64,000 nucleotides of DNA from an uncultured Flaviramulus sp. (GCA_947501105.1 CANMUP010000004.1:62001-126000), one strand, 5' to 3'. Counted from the first letter of the stretch, positions 8,211 to 16,538 are shown. Translations and numbers: made by a program. The notes: generated from the letters alone by a model not told the origin.

Positions 8211-9365
8211 ATGAACTATTTCTCTTCAAATTTTAAACTCGGTATTCTTGGTGGTGGACAGTTAGGCAAAATGTTGCTTAACTGTACCCGAAAGTTTGAT
8301 ATTCATACCTGTATTTTGGATGCAAGTAACGAAGCGCCTTGCAAAATTGCTAGTAACGAATTTTATTTAGGCGATTTAATGGATTATAATACAGTGCACA
8401 ATTTTGGGAAACAAGTTGATGTATTGACCATAGAAATTGAGAATGTTAATGTTGACGCTCTTGAAACGCTTGAAAAGGAAGGAACAAAAGTATACCCATC
8501 GTCAAAAACATTACGTACCATTCAAAACAAAGCCACACAGAAATTGTTTTATGTAGACAACAATTTACCAACGGCTCCATTTACTCGTTTTGCTTATACT
8601 TCTGAAATTGATGACGCCATTGATAATGGTGGTTTAACACTTCCTTTTGTGTGGAAATGTGCACAGTTTGGGTATGATGGAACAGGTGTAAAAATTGTAA
8701 GAACGCTTTCAGATTTAAAAGACTTGCCAAATGTTGAGTGTATTGCAGAAACATTGGTCCCTTTTAAAAATGAGTTAGCAGTAATTGTTGCCCGAAACTC
8801 ATCAGGCGAAACTAAAACATTTCCTGTGGTAGAAATGGAATTCCACCCAGAAGCAAACCAAGTTGAATATGTTATTTGTCCTGCAAGAATTGATGATGAA
8901 GTTGCTAAAAAAGTTACTGAAGTTGCATTAAATGTATCAAAAGCTTTTAATCATGTAGGTCTTTTAGCTGTTGAAATGTTTCAGACAGAAAATGATGATA
9001 TTTTAATTAATGAAGTTGCCCCAAGACCGCATAATTCTGGGCATCAAACTATTGAAGCAAGCTATACTTCTCAATTTGAACAACACCTTAGGGCAGTTTT
9101 AGATTTACCGTTAGGACGAACCGATAGTAAAGTAGGAGGTGTTATGGTAAATTTAGTAGGCGCTGAAGGTTATACTGGTAATGTGGTTTATGAAAATATT
9201 GATGCCATTATGAAAATGGAAGGTGTTACACCTCATATTTATGGCAAAAAACAAACCAGACCATTTAGAAAAATGGGGCATGTAACTATTGTAAATGAAG
9301 ATTTAAGCAAAGCCCGTAAAGTTGCTGAAGAAGTAAAAAAGACGATTAAAGTAATAAGTAAATAA
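8211..9365 (+). CDS. purK: N5-carboxyaminoimidazole ribonucleotide synthase
   Basis: 384-residue ATP-grasp enzyme that carboxylates aminoimidazole ribonucleotide with bicarbonate and ATP in de novo purine synthesis. The N-terminal preATP-grasp domain begins with LGILGGGQLGKML. The ATP-grasp part includes the stretch FVWKCAQFGYDGTGVKI and the metal-binding segment LINEVAPRPHNSGHQTIEA, both hallmarks of PurK. Only two bases separate its stop from the purE start, so the two are translated from one message and catalyse consecutive steps. Length is normal for the family. Confidence 0.97.
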   Translation: MNYFSSNFKLGILGGGQLGKMLLNCTRKFDIHTCILDASNEAPCKIASNEFYLGDLMDYNTVHNFGKQVDVLTIEIENVNVDALETLEKEGTKVYPSSKTLRTIQNKATQKLFYVDNNLPTAPFTRFAYTSEIDDAIDNGGLTLPFVWKCAQFGYDGTGVKIVRTLSDLKDLPNVECIAETLVPFKNELAVIVARNSSGETKTFPVVEMEFHPEANQVEYVICPARIDDEVAKKVTEVALNVSKAFNHVGLLAVEMFQTENDDILINEVAPRPHNSGHQTIEASYTSQFEQHLRAVLDLPLGRTDSKVGGVMVNLVGAEGYTGNVVYENIDAIMKMEGVTPHIYGKKQTRPFRKMGHVTIVNEDLSKARKVAEEVKKTIKVISK

Positions 9366-9367
9366 TT

Positions 9368-9850
9368 ATGAATAAAGTAGGAATAATTATGGGAAGCAAA
9401 AGCGACCTTCCTGTTATGAAACAAGCCATCGAAATCTTAAAAGGTTTTGATATTGAAGTTGAAGTTGACATTGTTTCGGCACATCGCACACCTGAAAAAC
9501 TATTTGACTATGGTAAACATGCACATACTCGCGGGTTTGCTGTAATAATTGCTGGTGCTGGTGGAGCCGCACATTTACCAGGAATGATAGCCTCTTTATC
9601 TCCGCTTCCTATTATTGGTGTTCCTATAAAAAGTAGTAATTCTATAGATGGCTGGGACTCTGTTTTATCTATTCTTCAAATGCCTGGTGGTGTACCTGTT
9701 GCTACTGTTGCTTTAAATGGTGCAAAAAACGCAGGTATTTTAGCAGCTCAAATTATTGGAGCATCAGATAAATGTGTCTTAGATAAAGTTATTATTTATA
9801 AACAAGGATTAGAACAAATGGTTCACGAATCTGCTAAAGATTTAAAATAA
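9368..9850 (+). CDS. purE: N5-carboxyaminoimidazole ribonucleotide mutase
   Basis: 160-residue class I PurE, which isomerises N5-CAIR made by PurK to CAIR. The N-terminal MGSKSDLPVM motif and the VSAHRTPEKLFDY segment form the nucleotide-binding and active site (the SAHRTP His is catalytic in the family). GAGGAAHLPGM and the GGVPVATVA stretch are also present. It is the second gene of the purK-purE operon, with a terminator starting directly at its end. Confidence 0.97.
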   Translation: MNKVGIIMGSKSDLPVMKQAIEILKGFDIEVEVDIVSAHRTPEKLFDYGKHAHTRGFAVIIAGAGGAAHLPGMIASLSPLPIIGVPIKSSNSIDGWDSVLSILQMPGGVPVATVALNGAKNAGILAAQIIGASDKCVLDKVIIYKQGLEQMVHESAKDLK

Positions 9851-9878
9851 AAAAACCTCGAATAAATCCGAGGTTTTT
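9851..9878 (+). terminator. Terminator of purK-purE operon
   Basis: The arms CCTCG (9856-9860) and CGAGG (9869-9873) enclose an eight-base loop. They are flanked by A5 before and T5 after, which lengthens the stem with A-T pairs. It begins immediately after the purE stop codon. Confidence 0.88.
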
Positions 9879-10052
9879 ACAGCTATTAACAATAATTCTT
9901 ACGAGTTAAAAGATAACTCTCTGAAAAATCTTGTGCCAAAATAGAAAAAAAAGTCTGATTAACTAATTTTTATTTTACATATTCGATTAACTACCTATAT
10001 TCATTATTTATTTAGATTTTATTTTTTTTAAAACAATTACAATTTCACATTC

Positions 10053-12083
10053 ATGCCTATCTTAAATAAACATTTTAATACACCATATAACACTGCTCCT
10101 TTTTCACAAATAAAAAACGAAGATTTTCTTCCTGCTTTTAAAGAAGCCATTAAAAATGCTAAAGTTGAAATTGATGAAATTATTGAGAATACTGAGTCTC
10201 CAACTTTTAAAAACACTATAGAAACTCTAGATTTTTCAGGTGAGCAATTAGATAGAATATCGAGTGTTTTTTTTAATTTGAATTCTGCAGAAACTAATAC
10301 CAAAATTCAAAAAATAGCTCAAGAAGTATCTCCTTTATTATCAGAATTCAGTAATGATATTACCTTAAATGAAGATTTGTTTAAACGCGTTAAAGCTGTT
10401 TATGATAAAAAAGACGAGCTCGATTTAAGTATTGAACAAGAAACTCTTTTAGATAAAAAATATAAAAGCTTTTCGCGTAATGGCGCTAATTTATCTGAAG
10501 ACAAAAAAGAAAAGCTTCGAGAAATTGATAAGCAATTAAGTCAATTAAAGCTCAAATTTGGTGAAAATATATTATCCGAAACCAATACCTTTGAAATGCT
10601 AATTACAGATAAAAAAGAGTTATCCGGTTTACCTGAAGGTGCAAAAGAAGCAGCATATCAATTAGCAGAATCAAAAAACAAAAAAGGTTGGTTATTTACA
10701 CTTGACTACCCAAGCTACATTCCTTTTGTTACTTATGCTGATAATCGTGAATTACGCAAAAAAATATCTTTAGCAGCTGGAGCTAAAGGATTTAAAAACG
10801 ACAAATTAGATAATCAAGATAATGTTATAAAAATTGCAAAACTTAGGTATGAGCGTGCTAACCTTTTAGGTTATCCAACCCATGCACATTTTGTTTTAGA
10901 AGAACGTATGGCTAAAACGCCAGAAACAGTTCAAAACTTTTTAAATGAACTATTAGAAAAAGCAAAACCAGCGGCTCAAATTGAATTTAAGAATCTTGAA
11001 CATTTTGCTAAAGAATTAGATAACATTAACCGGCTTGAAAAATGGGATTCAGCTTATTATTCAGAAAAGCTAAAACAAAAATTGTTCAGTTTGGATGACG
11101 AGCAATTAAAACCTTATTTCAAACTAGAAAATGTTATAAACGGTGCTTTTACTGTTGCAAACAAATTATTCGATTTACATTTTGAAGAAATTCATAATAT
11201 CGATAAATATCATAACGATGTTTTAACTTATAAAGTAACCAATAATAATGGCGATTTAGTATCCATTTTTTATGCCGATTTCTTCCCAAGAAAAGGAAAA
11301 CGAAATGGTGCGTGGATGACCTCTTTTAAACCGCAATACATAAAAGATGGCACTAATGAAAGACCACATGTTTCTATAGTTTGCAACTTTACAAAGCCTA
11401 CTAAAACAAAACCTTCGCTTTTAACTTTTAACGAAGTAACTACCCTATTTCATGAGTTTGGTCATGCGCTTCATGGTATGCTTGCAAATACTACGTACCC
11501 AAGTTTATCGGGGACTAGTGTGTATTGGGATTTTGTTGAATTACCAAGTCAGGTTTTAGAAAATTGGTGTTATCAAAAAGAGGCTTTAGAGTTATTTGCA
11601 AAACATTATGAAACCGGTGAAGTTATTCCGATGGATTTGGTTGATAAAATAAAGGAATCAGCAACTTTTCATGAAGGTATGCAAACCTTACGTCAAATTA
11701 GCTTTGGTTTATTAGATATGTCTTGGCATGGACAAGATCCATCAAAAATAACAAATGTAAAGGCACATGAAGTTGATGCTTTCAAAAACACCAATCTTTT
11801 CCCTGAAGTTGTAGAAAATTGCATGAGCACTGCATTTTCACATATTTTTCAAGGTGGATATTCTTCAGGTTATTACAGTTACAAATGGGCAGAAGTTTTA
11901 GATGCTGATGCTTTCGAATATTTTGAAGAAACTGGTATTTTCAATAAAGAAGTTGCTACTAAGTTTAAAGATAACGTATTGAGCAAAGGTGGAACTGAAA
12001 ACCCAATGACGCTTTACAAACGCTTTCGCGGAAAAGAACCTCAACCAGAAGCCTTATTAAGACGAGCTGGATTATTAAAATAA
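10053..12083 (+). CDS. M3 family metallopeptidase, peptidyl-dipeptidase Dcp-like
   Basis: 676-residue zinc oligopeptidase of family M3. The all-helical N-terminal region (about 1-450) is followed by the zinc motif HEFGH at 467-471 in the context FHEFGHALHGML. The third ligand Glu lies in the downstream WDFVELPSQVLENW segment. The substrate-side stretch FQGGYSSGYYSYKWAEVLDADAF is typical of Dcp rather than of oligopeptidase F. There is no signal peptide, so a cytoplasmic role in degrading short peptides is likely. About 170 bases of non-coding sequence precede it. A membrane protein gene follows 27 bases downstream in the same direction. Confidence 0.93.
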   Translation: MPILNKHFNTPYNTAPFSQIKNEDFLPAFKEAIKNAKVEIDEIIENTESPTFKNTIETLDFSGEQLDRISSVFFNLNSAETNTKIQKIAQEVSPLLSEFSNDITLNEDLFKRVKAVYDKKDELDLSIEQETLLDKKYKSFSRNGANLSEDKKEKLREIDKQLSQLKLKFGENILSETNTFEMLITDKKELSGLPEGAKEAAYQLAESKNKKGWLFTLDYPSYIPFVTYADNRELRKKISLAAGAKGFKNDKLDNQDNVIKIAKLRYERANLLGYPTHAHFVLEERMAKTPETVQNFLNELLEKAKPAAQIEFKNLEHFAKELDNINRLEKWDSAYYSEKLKQKLFSLDDEQLKPYFKLENVINGAFTVANKLFDLHFEEIHNIDKYHNDVLTYKVTNNNGDLVSIFYADFFPRKGKRNGAWMTSFKPQYIKDGTNERPHVSIVCNFTKPTKTKPSLLTFNEVTTLFHEFGHALHGMLANTTYPSLSGTSVYWDFVELPSQVLENWCYQKEALELFAKHYETGEVIPMDLVDKIKESATFHEGMQTLRQISFGLLDMSWHGQDPSKITNVKAHEVDAFKNTNLFPEVVENCMSTAFSHIFQGGYSSGYYSYKWAEVLDADAFEYFEETGIFNKEVATKFKDNVLSKGGTENPMTLYKRFRGKEPQPEALLRRAGLLK

Positions 12084-12110
12084 GTTGTTTTGATTTTCGT
12101 TTAGTTATTT

Positions 12111-12890
12111 ATGAGGTTTCTAAAACTTTTTGGGCATCTAATAATTATTTTACTTTTAACTGTATTAACTCAAATAGGTGGTTTAATATGGCTATTTGCT
12201 TTGCTTGTTTCAATAAAATTAAAAAAGAAAAAACGGTTTATTTTTCCAATCTTTTATTTGATTTTTAATCTTTTAATTATTCCTCCTATTGCTAAATCTT
12301 TTGGAAGAGAACAGTTACCTGTTTTTAATGACCATTTAAAGCCAAGAAATTGGGTTTATCCCTTGTTGTTTAGAAATTATGTGATACCTGATTTAAAAGA
12401 TTTATTAGAAAGCTCAGCAAAAAATTTAAAGCATTCCAACATTTCAATCACTTATTTAGATGCTAATTTTCCTTTTATTAATGGTTTTCCATTATTACCT
12501 CATTTAAGTCATAATAATGGAAAAAAAATAGACATTTCATTTATGTATTTAGACAAAAATGGAAAAACAACAAATAAGAAACCTTCTGTTTCTGGTTACG
12601 GTGCTTTTACTAATTCAAAAAACACAACAGCAGAAAATTGCATAAATAAAGGCTATTGGCAATACGACTATACTAAGTATGTCACTTTCGGAATAACCAA
12701 TGATTTAAAATTTGATAAAGCAAAGACAAAACTTTTAATTCAAGAATTATTGAACTCAAAACTAACCGAAAAGATTTTCATTGAGCCTTATTTAAAAACT
12801 GAATTAGGCTTAAACAACTATACTAAAATCCGCTTTCATGGTTGCGGAGCGGTTAGACATGACGATCATATTCATTTACAGATAAGGTAA
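12111..12890 (+). CDS. Membrane-anchored MepA-like (LAS-type) peptidase candidate
   Basis: 259 residues. Two hydrophobic segments (about 8-36 and 42-60) separated by a Lys-rich turn put the remaining 200 residues on one side of the membrane, probably the periplasm. In that domain His131, His134 and Asp141 sit in HLSHNNGKKID, and His250, His253 and His255 sit in RHDDHIHLQIR. This H-x2-H-x6-D plus H-x2-H-x-H spacing is the zinc and active-site layout of MepA-type murein endopeptidases (M74, LAS group), though the rest of the sequence is unlike MepA. I infer a cell-wall peptide hydrolase; the family is not certain. It lies between the M3 peptidase and GbsR genes and could be co-transcribed with the former. 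Confidence 0.6.
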   Translation: MRFLKLFGHLIIILLLTVLTQIGGLIWLFALLVSIKLKKKKRFIFPIFYLIFNLLIIPPIAKSFGREQLPVFNDHLKPRNWVYPLLFRNYVIPDLKDLLESSAKNLKHSNISITYLDANFPFINGFPLLPHLSHNNGKKIDISFMYLDKNGKTTNKKPSVSGYGAFTNSKNTTAENCINKGYWQYDYTKYVTFGITNDLKFDKAKTKLLIQELLNSKLTEKIFIEPYLKTELGLNNYTKIRFHGCGAVRHDDHIHLQIR

Positions 12891-12908
12891 TTTACTCTCA
12901 CAAATAAA

Positions 12909-12936
12909 TAAACTTTCAATAATTATTGAAAGTTTA
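12909..12936. promoter_or_regulatory. 28-bp perfect palindrome, operator of the GbsR-type regulator gene
   Basis: A perfect 28-base palindrome built from the half-site CTTTCAATAA and its complement, ending 23 bases before the regulator start codon. It covers the -33 region of the regulator promoter. A near-copy (20 of the central 22 bases) lies just after the gene at 13479-13500. An operator next to a MarR/GbsR-type gene most likely binds that protein and gives autoregulation; this is inference from position and symmetry. Confidence 0.75.
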
Positions 12937-12955
12937 GAAATTATTTATATCTTTG
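12926..12955 (+). promoter_or_regulatory. Promoter of the GbsR-type regulator, near-leaderless
   Basis: TTG (12926-12928), a 19-base spacer and TATCTTTG (12948-12955) match the Bacteroidota -33/-7 consensus exactly. The start codon begins at 12960, so transcription should begin at or very near the ATG. The -33 element lies inside the palindromic operator. Confidence 0.8.
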
Positions 12956-12959
12956 TGCC

Positions 12960-13463
12960 ATGGAATATCAAGAAGCAAAAGAAAAGTTTATCAGTACATG
13001 GGGGAGTCTAGGTACACTTTGGGGTATAAACAAAGCCATGGCTCAAATACAATCGCTTCTTTTTATATCTACAAAAGCATTGTCTATGGAAGAAATCATG
13101 GATGAGCTTAAAATTTCTCGTGGCAATACAAGCATGAATTTACGACAGTTAATGGATTGGGGTATTGTTACAAAAGAGCTCATTCCTGGCGAACGTAAAG
13201 AGTATTTTACTACCGAAAAAGATGTACAAGAATTAGCAAGACACATTGCCAAAGAACGTAGCCGAAGAGAAATAAAACCTGTTATTAAAATATTAAAAGA
13301 TGTGTCTTCTATTAAAGATGACGGTACAGCAAAAACTAAAGAACTTATTAAACAAACCAAAGCATTGCACGATTTAGCAGAAACAGCAGATGCTATGATG
13401 AACAAAATTGTAAATCAAGAACAAAACTGGATTACTAAATCTTTATTAAAACTAATCAAATAA
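12960..13463 (+). CDS. GbsR/MarR family transcriptional regulator
   Basis: 167 residues. A winged helix-turn-helix occupies about residues 18-85 (LSMEEIMDELKISRGNTSMNL, recognition helix, then a basic wing with ELIPGERKEYF). A long charged helical C-terminal region follows, as in GbsR-type proteins. GbsR controls osmolyte uptake in Bacillus, but flavobacterial members act on unknown targets. The palindrome before the gene and its near-copy before the next gene point to control of itself and of the membrane-protein/epimerase pair downstream. Confidence 0.88.
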   Translation: MEYQEAKEKFISTWGSLGTLWGINKAMAQIQSLLFISTKALSMEEIMDELKISRGNTSMNLRQLMDWGIVTKELIPGERKEYFTTEKDVQELARHIAKERSRREIKPVIKILKDVSSIKDDGTAKTKELIKQTKALHDLAETADAMMNKIVNQEQNWITKSLLKLIK

Positions 13464-13478
13464 AAAAATTTAAATCAT

Positions 13479-13500
13479 ACTTTCAATAATTTCTGAAAGT
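13479..13500. promoter_or_regulatory. Second copy of the GbsR-type operator
   Basis: This imperfect palindrome shares the left half-site CTTTCAATAAT and ends in CTGAAAGT. It differs from the upstream operator at only two central positions. It lies 17 bases before the start of the 115-residue membrane protein gene. Twin sites on both sides of the regulator gene are the basis for calling the three genes one regulated module. Confidence 0.7.
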
Positions 13501-13516
13501 TTTAAAATAATTAAAA

Positions 13517-13864
13517 ATGAAAATACTACATTACATAAACTGCTTTTTTTATTTAATTACCATAACTCCATATGTAACTATATACTATTTCTTTTTTGGT
13601 ATGTATGCTCAATTTATCCTTGGCATTGTTCAAATATTAATAGCAATTATATTATTACTTTATATGAAAAGGCATAGTGAGATTATTAAAAAGCACATTT
13701 CTAGTTATTGGGTATTTACCTTAATTAATCTATTAATTATCCTGATACTTTATAAAACCAATGTTATGAATGACGATATTATTCAAATAACATTTGTATT
13801 TGTTACACCGATGCTAATTGCTAGCTACTTTATATATATAACTTATTTAATTCAGAAACAATGA
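13517..13864 (+). CDS. Small four-helix membrane protein, unknown function
   Basis: 115 residues, almost entirely hydrophobic, with about four membrane segments (roughly 5-27, 30-48, 60-80 and 86-110) separated by short basic or charged loops. I do not recognise a family. It overlaps the epimerase gene by four bases (ATGA), so the two are translationally coupled, and the GbsR-type operator copy lies immediately upstream. Confidence 0.7.
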   Translation: MKILHYINCFFYLITITPYVTIYYFFFGMYAQFILGIVQILIAIILLLYMKRHSEIIKKHISSYWVFTLINLLIILILYKTNVMNDDIIQITFVFVTPMLIASYFIYITYLIQKQ

Positions 13865-14763
13865 AAACAATTATTATTGCGGGCGGAAGTGGTTTCTTAG
13901 GGCAGGTTTTAGAAAACTATTTCAACAGAAAAGGATATAAAATTAAAGTTCTTACAAGAAACCCAAGAAAATACAACAATATCTTTTGGAATGGGAAAGA
14001 CTTAGGTAATTGGACAAATGAACTTGAAGAAGCAGAAATTTTAATAAACCTTACAGGAAAATCTGTTGATTGCAGATATAATGAAAAGAATAAAAAGCTT
14101 ATTTATAATTCAAGAATCAATTCTACAAACATTCTTGGATTAGCAATTAACCTTTGTGAAAATCCACCAAATATCTGGATTAATTCTTCAACTGCAACAA
14201 TATACAAACACGCTTTAAAGAAAGAAATGACAGAAGAAAAAGGAGAAATTGGTGATGATTTTTCTATGAATATAGCTAAATCTTGGGAAGAAGCATTTTA
14301 TAGTATTACAAACTCTAAAACTCGGAAAATCGTATTAAGAACATCTATTGTGATGGGTAAAAATGGAGGTGCTCTAATTCCTCTTAAAAGTTTAACCAAA
14401 TTTGGACTAGGTGGAAAACAAGGAAATGGTAATCAAAAAGTAAGCTGGATTCATGAATTAGATTTTGCAAGAGCGATTGAATTTTTAATTAAAAATAAAA
14501 AACTTCAAGGAAATTTTAATTTATCTGTACCAAAGCCAACAGATAATAAAACACTAATGAAAACAATAAGAGGTGTTTTAAAAATGCCGTTTGGAGTTTC
14601 ACACCCAAAATGGTTACTCGATTTTGGAGCAAAATTAATAGGTACAGAAACCGAATTGGTTTTAAAAAGTAGAAATGTAATTCCTAAAAGATTATTGGAT
14701 GCTGGTTTTACTTATAAGTACGCAAACATAAAAAATGCGCTACAAGATTTAATAAAAAATTAG
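13861..14763 (+). CDS. TIGR01777-type epimerase (SDR superfamily)
   Basis: 300-residue atypical short-chain dehydrogenase. The N-terminal GGSGFLG (8-14) is the NAD(P)-binding loop. Later segments ILINLTGKSVDCRY, INSSTATIYKH, LRTSIVMGKNGGAL and SWIHELDFARAI follow the pattern of the TIGR01777/YfcH group. The usual active-site Tyr-x3-Lys is replaced in this group; here the Tyr of TIYKHALKK is present, with Lys two residues later. The substrate is unknown. It is coupled by a four-base overlap to the small membrane protein gene and sits in the GbsR-type module. Confidence 0.85.
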   Translation: MKTIIIAGGSGFLGQVLENYFNRKGYKIKVLTRNPRKYNNIFWNGKDLGNWTNELEEAEILINLTGKSVDCRYNEKNKKLIYNSRINSTNILGLAINLCENPPNIWINSSTATIYKHALKKEMTEEKGEIGDDFSMNIAKSWEEAFYSITNSKTRKIVLRTSIVMGKNGGALIPLKSLTKFGLGGKQGNGNQKVSWIHELDFARAIEFLIKNKKLQGNFNLSVPKPTDNKTLMKTIRGVLKMPFGVSHPKWLLDFGAKLIGTETELVLKSRNVIPKRLLDAGFTYKYANIKNALQDLIKN

Positions 14764-14781
14764 ATATTCATTTTTTTACCT

Positions 14782-14789
14782 TATTTTTG
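14782..14789 (+). promoter_or_regulatory. -7 promoter element of ECF sigma gene
   Basis: TATTTTTG matches TAnnTTTG, 28 bases before the preferred ATG of the sigma factor gene. No clear -33 TTG at 19 bases. If used, the transcript would start after the TTG codon at 14787, which rules out initiation there. Confidence 0.55.
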
Positions 14790-14816
14790 GAATTCAAAAA
14801 AACAATTGCATCAATA

Positions 14817-15371
14817 ATGCCCAACCATCAAATAGATCCAAATAAGTGGATTGATTTATATTCAGACTACTTATTTAACTACACAATTACTAGAGTTAGC
14901 GACAGAGAAATTGCGCAAGACTTAGTACAAGATACATTTTTGGCAGGCTTAAAATCGATGAAGAATTTTAAAGGTGAAGCTAGCGAACGTACGTGGTTAA
15001 TTTCTATTTTAAAACGAAAAATTATTGATCATTATCGTAAAATAAACTCCAAAAAAGGAAAAGCTGAAGTAAGAATCACTTACAACGATGATGCTGAAAC
15101 CGAAGGAGATTGGCTAGAAGAACGCGTAGCAGATCCTTACGATAAAACAGCAGAAGACACCCTGCAAAATGCCGAATTAGGTAATGCAATACATAATTGT
15201 TTGGGCAAGCTGCCAGAAAAACAAGCTGAAGTTTTTAAAATGAAAACCATACAAGGTTTTGAAACTGAAGTTATTTGTAATGAATTAAATATTACAGCGT
15301 CTAACCTTTGGGTAATCATCCATAGAGCGCGTACAGCCATGGTAGATTGCTTAAAAGAAAATTGGTTTTAA
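14817..15371 (+). CDS. ECF-type RNA polymerase sigma factor
   Basis: 184 residues. Region 2 (about 8-75) includes DLYSDYLFNYTITRVSD, the core-binding DLVQDTFLAGLKS segment and the TWLISILKRKIIDHYRK stretch that reads the -10 region. Region 4 (about 125-180) has LPEKQAEVFKMKTIQGFETEVICNEL followed by a helix-turn-helix. An acidic linker of about 40 residues joins them. I chose the ATG over an upstream TTG because the TTG overlaps the probable promoter. The next gene, two bases downstream, encodes a small protein with an anti-sigma zinc motif, so the pair is probably a sigma/anti-sigma unit. Confidence 0.9.
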   Translation: MPNHQIDPNKWIDLYSDYLFNYTITRVSDREIAQDLVQDTFLAGLKSMKNFKGEASERTWLISILKRKIIDHYRKINSKKGKAEVRITYNDDAETEGDWLEERVADPYDKTAEDTLQNAELGNAIHNCLGKLPEKQAEVFKMKTIQGFETEVICNELNITASNLWVIIHRARTAMVDCLKENWF

Positions 15372-15373
15372 TT

Positions 15374-15637
15374 ATGAGTACGAAGATAAAGGTTGTGATT
15401 CCTTGTGATGAAGCAAATCATGTGTGTGATAAAACGCAATACAAAGACGCTACACTATGGGAAAAGATAAAACTAAATATCCATTTAATATACTGTAGAG
15501 CTTGTAGAAAATATACAAAAAACAATACTAAGCTTACTAAAGAAATAAAAAAGTCTAAAGTTGAGTGCTTAGATAAAAAGTGCAAAGAATCTATGAAAAA
15601 AGATTTAGACCATGCTATAAGCGAATATTCAAATTAA
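15374..15637 (+). CDS. Small zinc-type anti-sigma candidate
   Basis: 87 residues starting two bases after the sigma factor stop. It carries His37-x3-Cys41-x2-Cys44 in HLIYCRACRKY, with further Cys at 11 and 18, matching the zinc-binding anti-sigma (ZAS) pattern of ECF anti-sigma factors. There is no transmembrane segment and no sensor domain; the last 35 residues are highly charged and Lys-rich, with two more Cys. It would therefore be a soluble, minimal anti-sigma factor, perhaps redox- or metal-responsive through the Cys cluster. Function is inferred from the motif and operon position. Its last four bases overlap the end of the convergent gene. Confidence 0.7.
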   Translation: MSTKIKVVIPCDEANHVCDKTQYKDATLWEKIKLNIHLIYCRACRKYTKNNTKLTKEIKKSKVECLDKKCKESMKKDLDHAISEYSN

Positions 15638-16467
15638 AGACTTAAAAGCATTAAAATTAGCCATAAAACAGGCACACCTTCTACCCAAAACGAGCTATAA
15701 TAATTTCCTTGATTAATTTTAGAAAAGACAAGCAAAAGCATTGTTACTAAAGTTATGACTAATAATTGTACAATACCTCCAGTATTAGTATCATCTTTAA
15801 AAAATTCTAAAAAGAAAAACAATATTAATAACAAAGTTCCTATTACTTTTGTTTGTTTTACCCCTATTCTTTGAGGAATTGTTGAGAGCTTTAAACTATC
15901 ATATTGCAGGTCTCTAATTTCAAAAGGAAACATTAAAACAATAACAAAAAGGTATCGCTGTAATCCTGTTAAGATAACATCAATATTTATATCATATTGC
16001 ATATTTATTAAAGGCAGAAAAACAGTAACTCCGCTCCATACCAAAGCAATTAAATAAATTTTCAAACCACTTATACTTCTTAAATTGTGATGTTTATCTA
16101 AAAATAAATGCTTAGGTAAAAAAGGAATAGCGTACAAAAAAGTAATCACTCCTAAAACAGCTATACATAATAGAGTGTTTTTTTCTAATTGAAACCCATA
16201 ATAGCACATTAAAATAAAACAGATTAACGAAAATATTTGAATCGCTTTTAGCCAAGTAGCTAATCTTCTGTGATGAAATTTTGCAATTCCAAAATACTTA
16301 ACAAAATTATATCCTGTAATAGTAGCATAAAACACAAAATATAACACATTTTCGTCGTACAAAAGATTATACTCAATTAACGTTATCCATGTTAATGAAA
16401 ATACCGACAATGCTACATGAATGCTACTATTAATATAAAAGTTAAAAATTTGTTTTAAAAGCGTCAT
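15634..16467 (-). CDS. UbiA-like integral membrane protein
   Basis: 277 residues with about eight hydrophobic helices. The segment RDLQYDSLKLSTIPQRIG resembles the second Asp-rich motif (DxxxD followed by TIPxxxG) of UbiA-type prenyltransferases. The first Asp-rich motif, expected in an early cytoplasmic loop, is replaced by a Tyr/Phe/His-rich stretch (YNFVKYFGIAKFHHRR). It may therefore be an inactive or divergent UbiA relative; prenyl transfer should not be assumed. Its 3' end overlaps that of the anti-sigma candidate gene by four bases. Confidence 0.65.
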   Translation of the reverse strand: MTLLKQIFNFYINSSIHVALSVFSLTWITLIEYNLLYDENVLYFVFYATITGYNFVKYFGIAKFHHRRLATWLKAIQIFSLICFILMCYYGFQLEKNTLLCIAVLGVITFLYAIPFLPKHLFLDKHHNLRSISGLKIYLIALVWSGVTVFLPLINMQYDINIDVILTGLQRYLFVIVLMFPFEIRDLQYDSLKLSTIPQRIGVKQTKVIGTLLLILFFFLEFFKDDTNTGGIVQLLVITLVTMLLLVFSKINQGNYYSSFWVEGVPVLWLILMLLSL

Positions 16468-16538
16468 TTTACAAAAATAAGCAAACTGTTAATAACGTTT
16501 TCAAATGGTTAAAAACTTTACGTTTTATGCATTTATTC

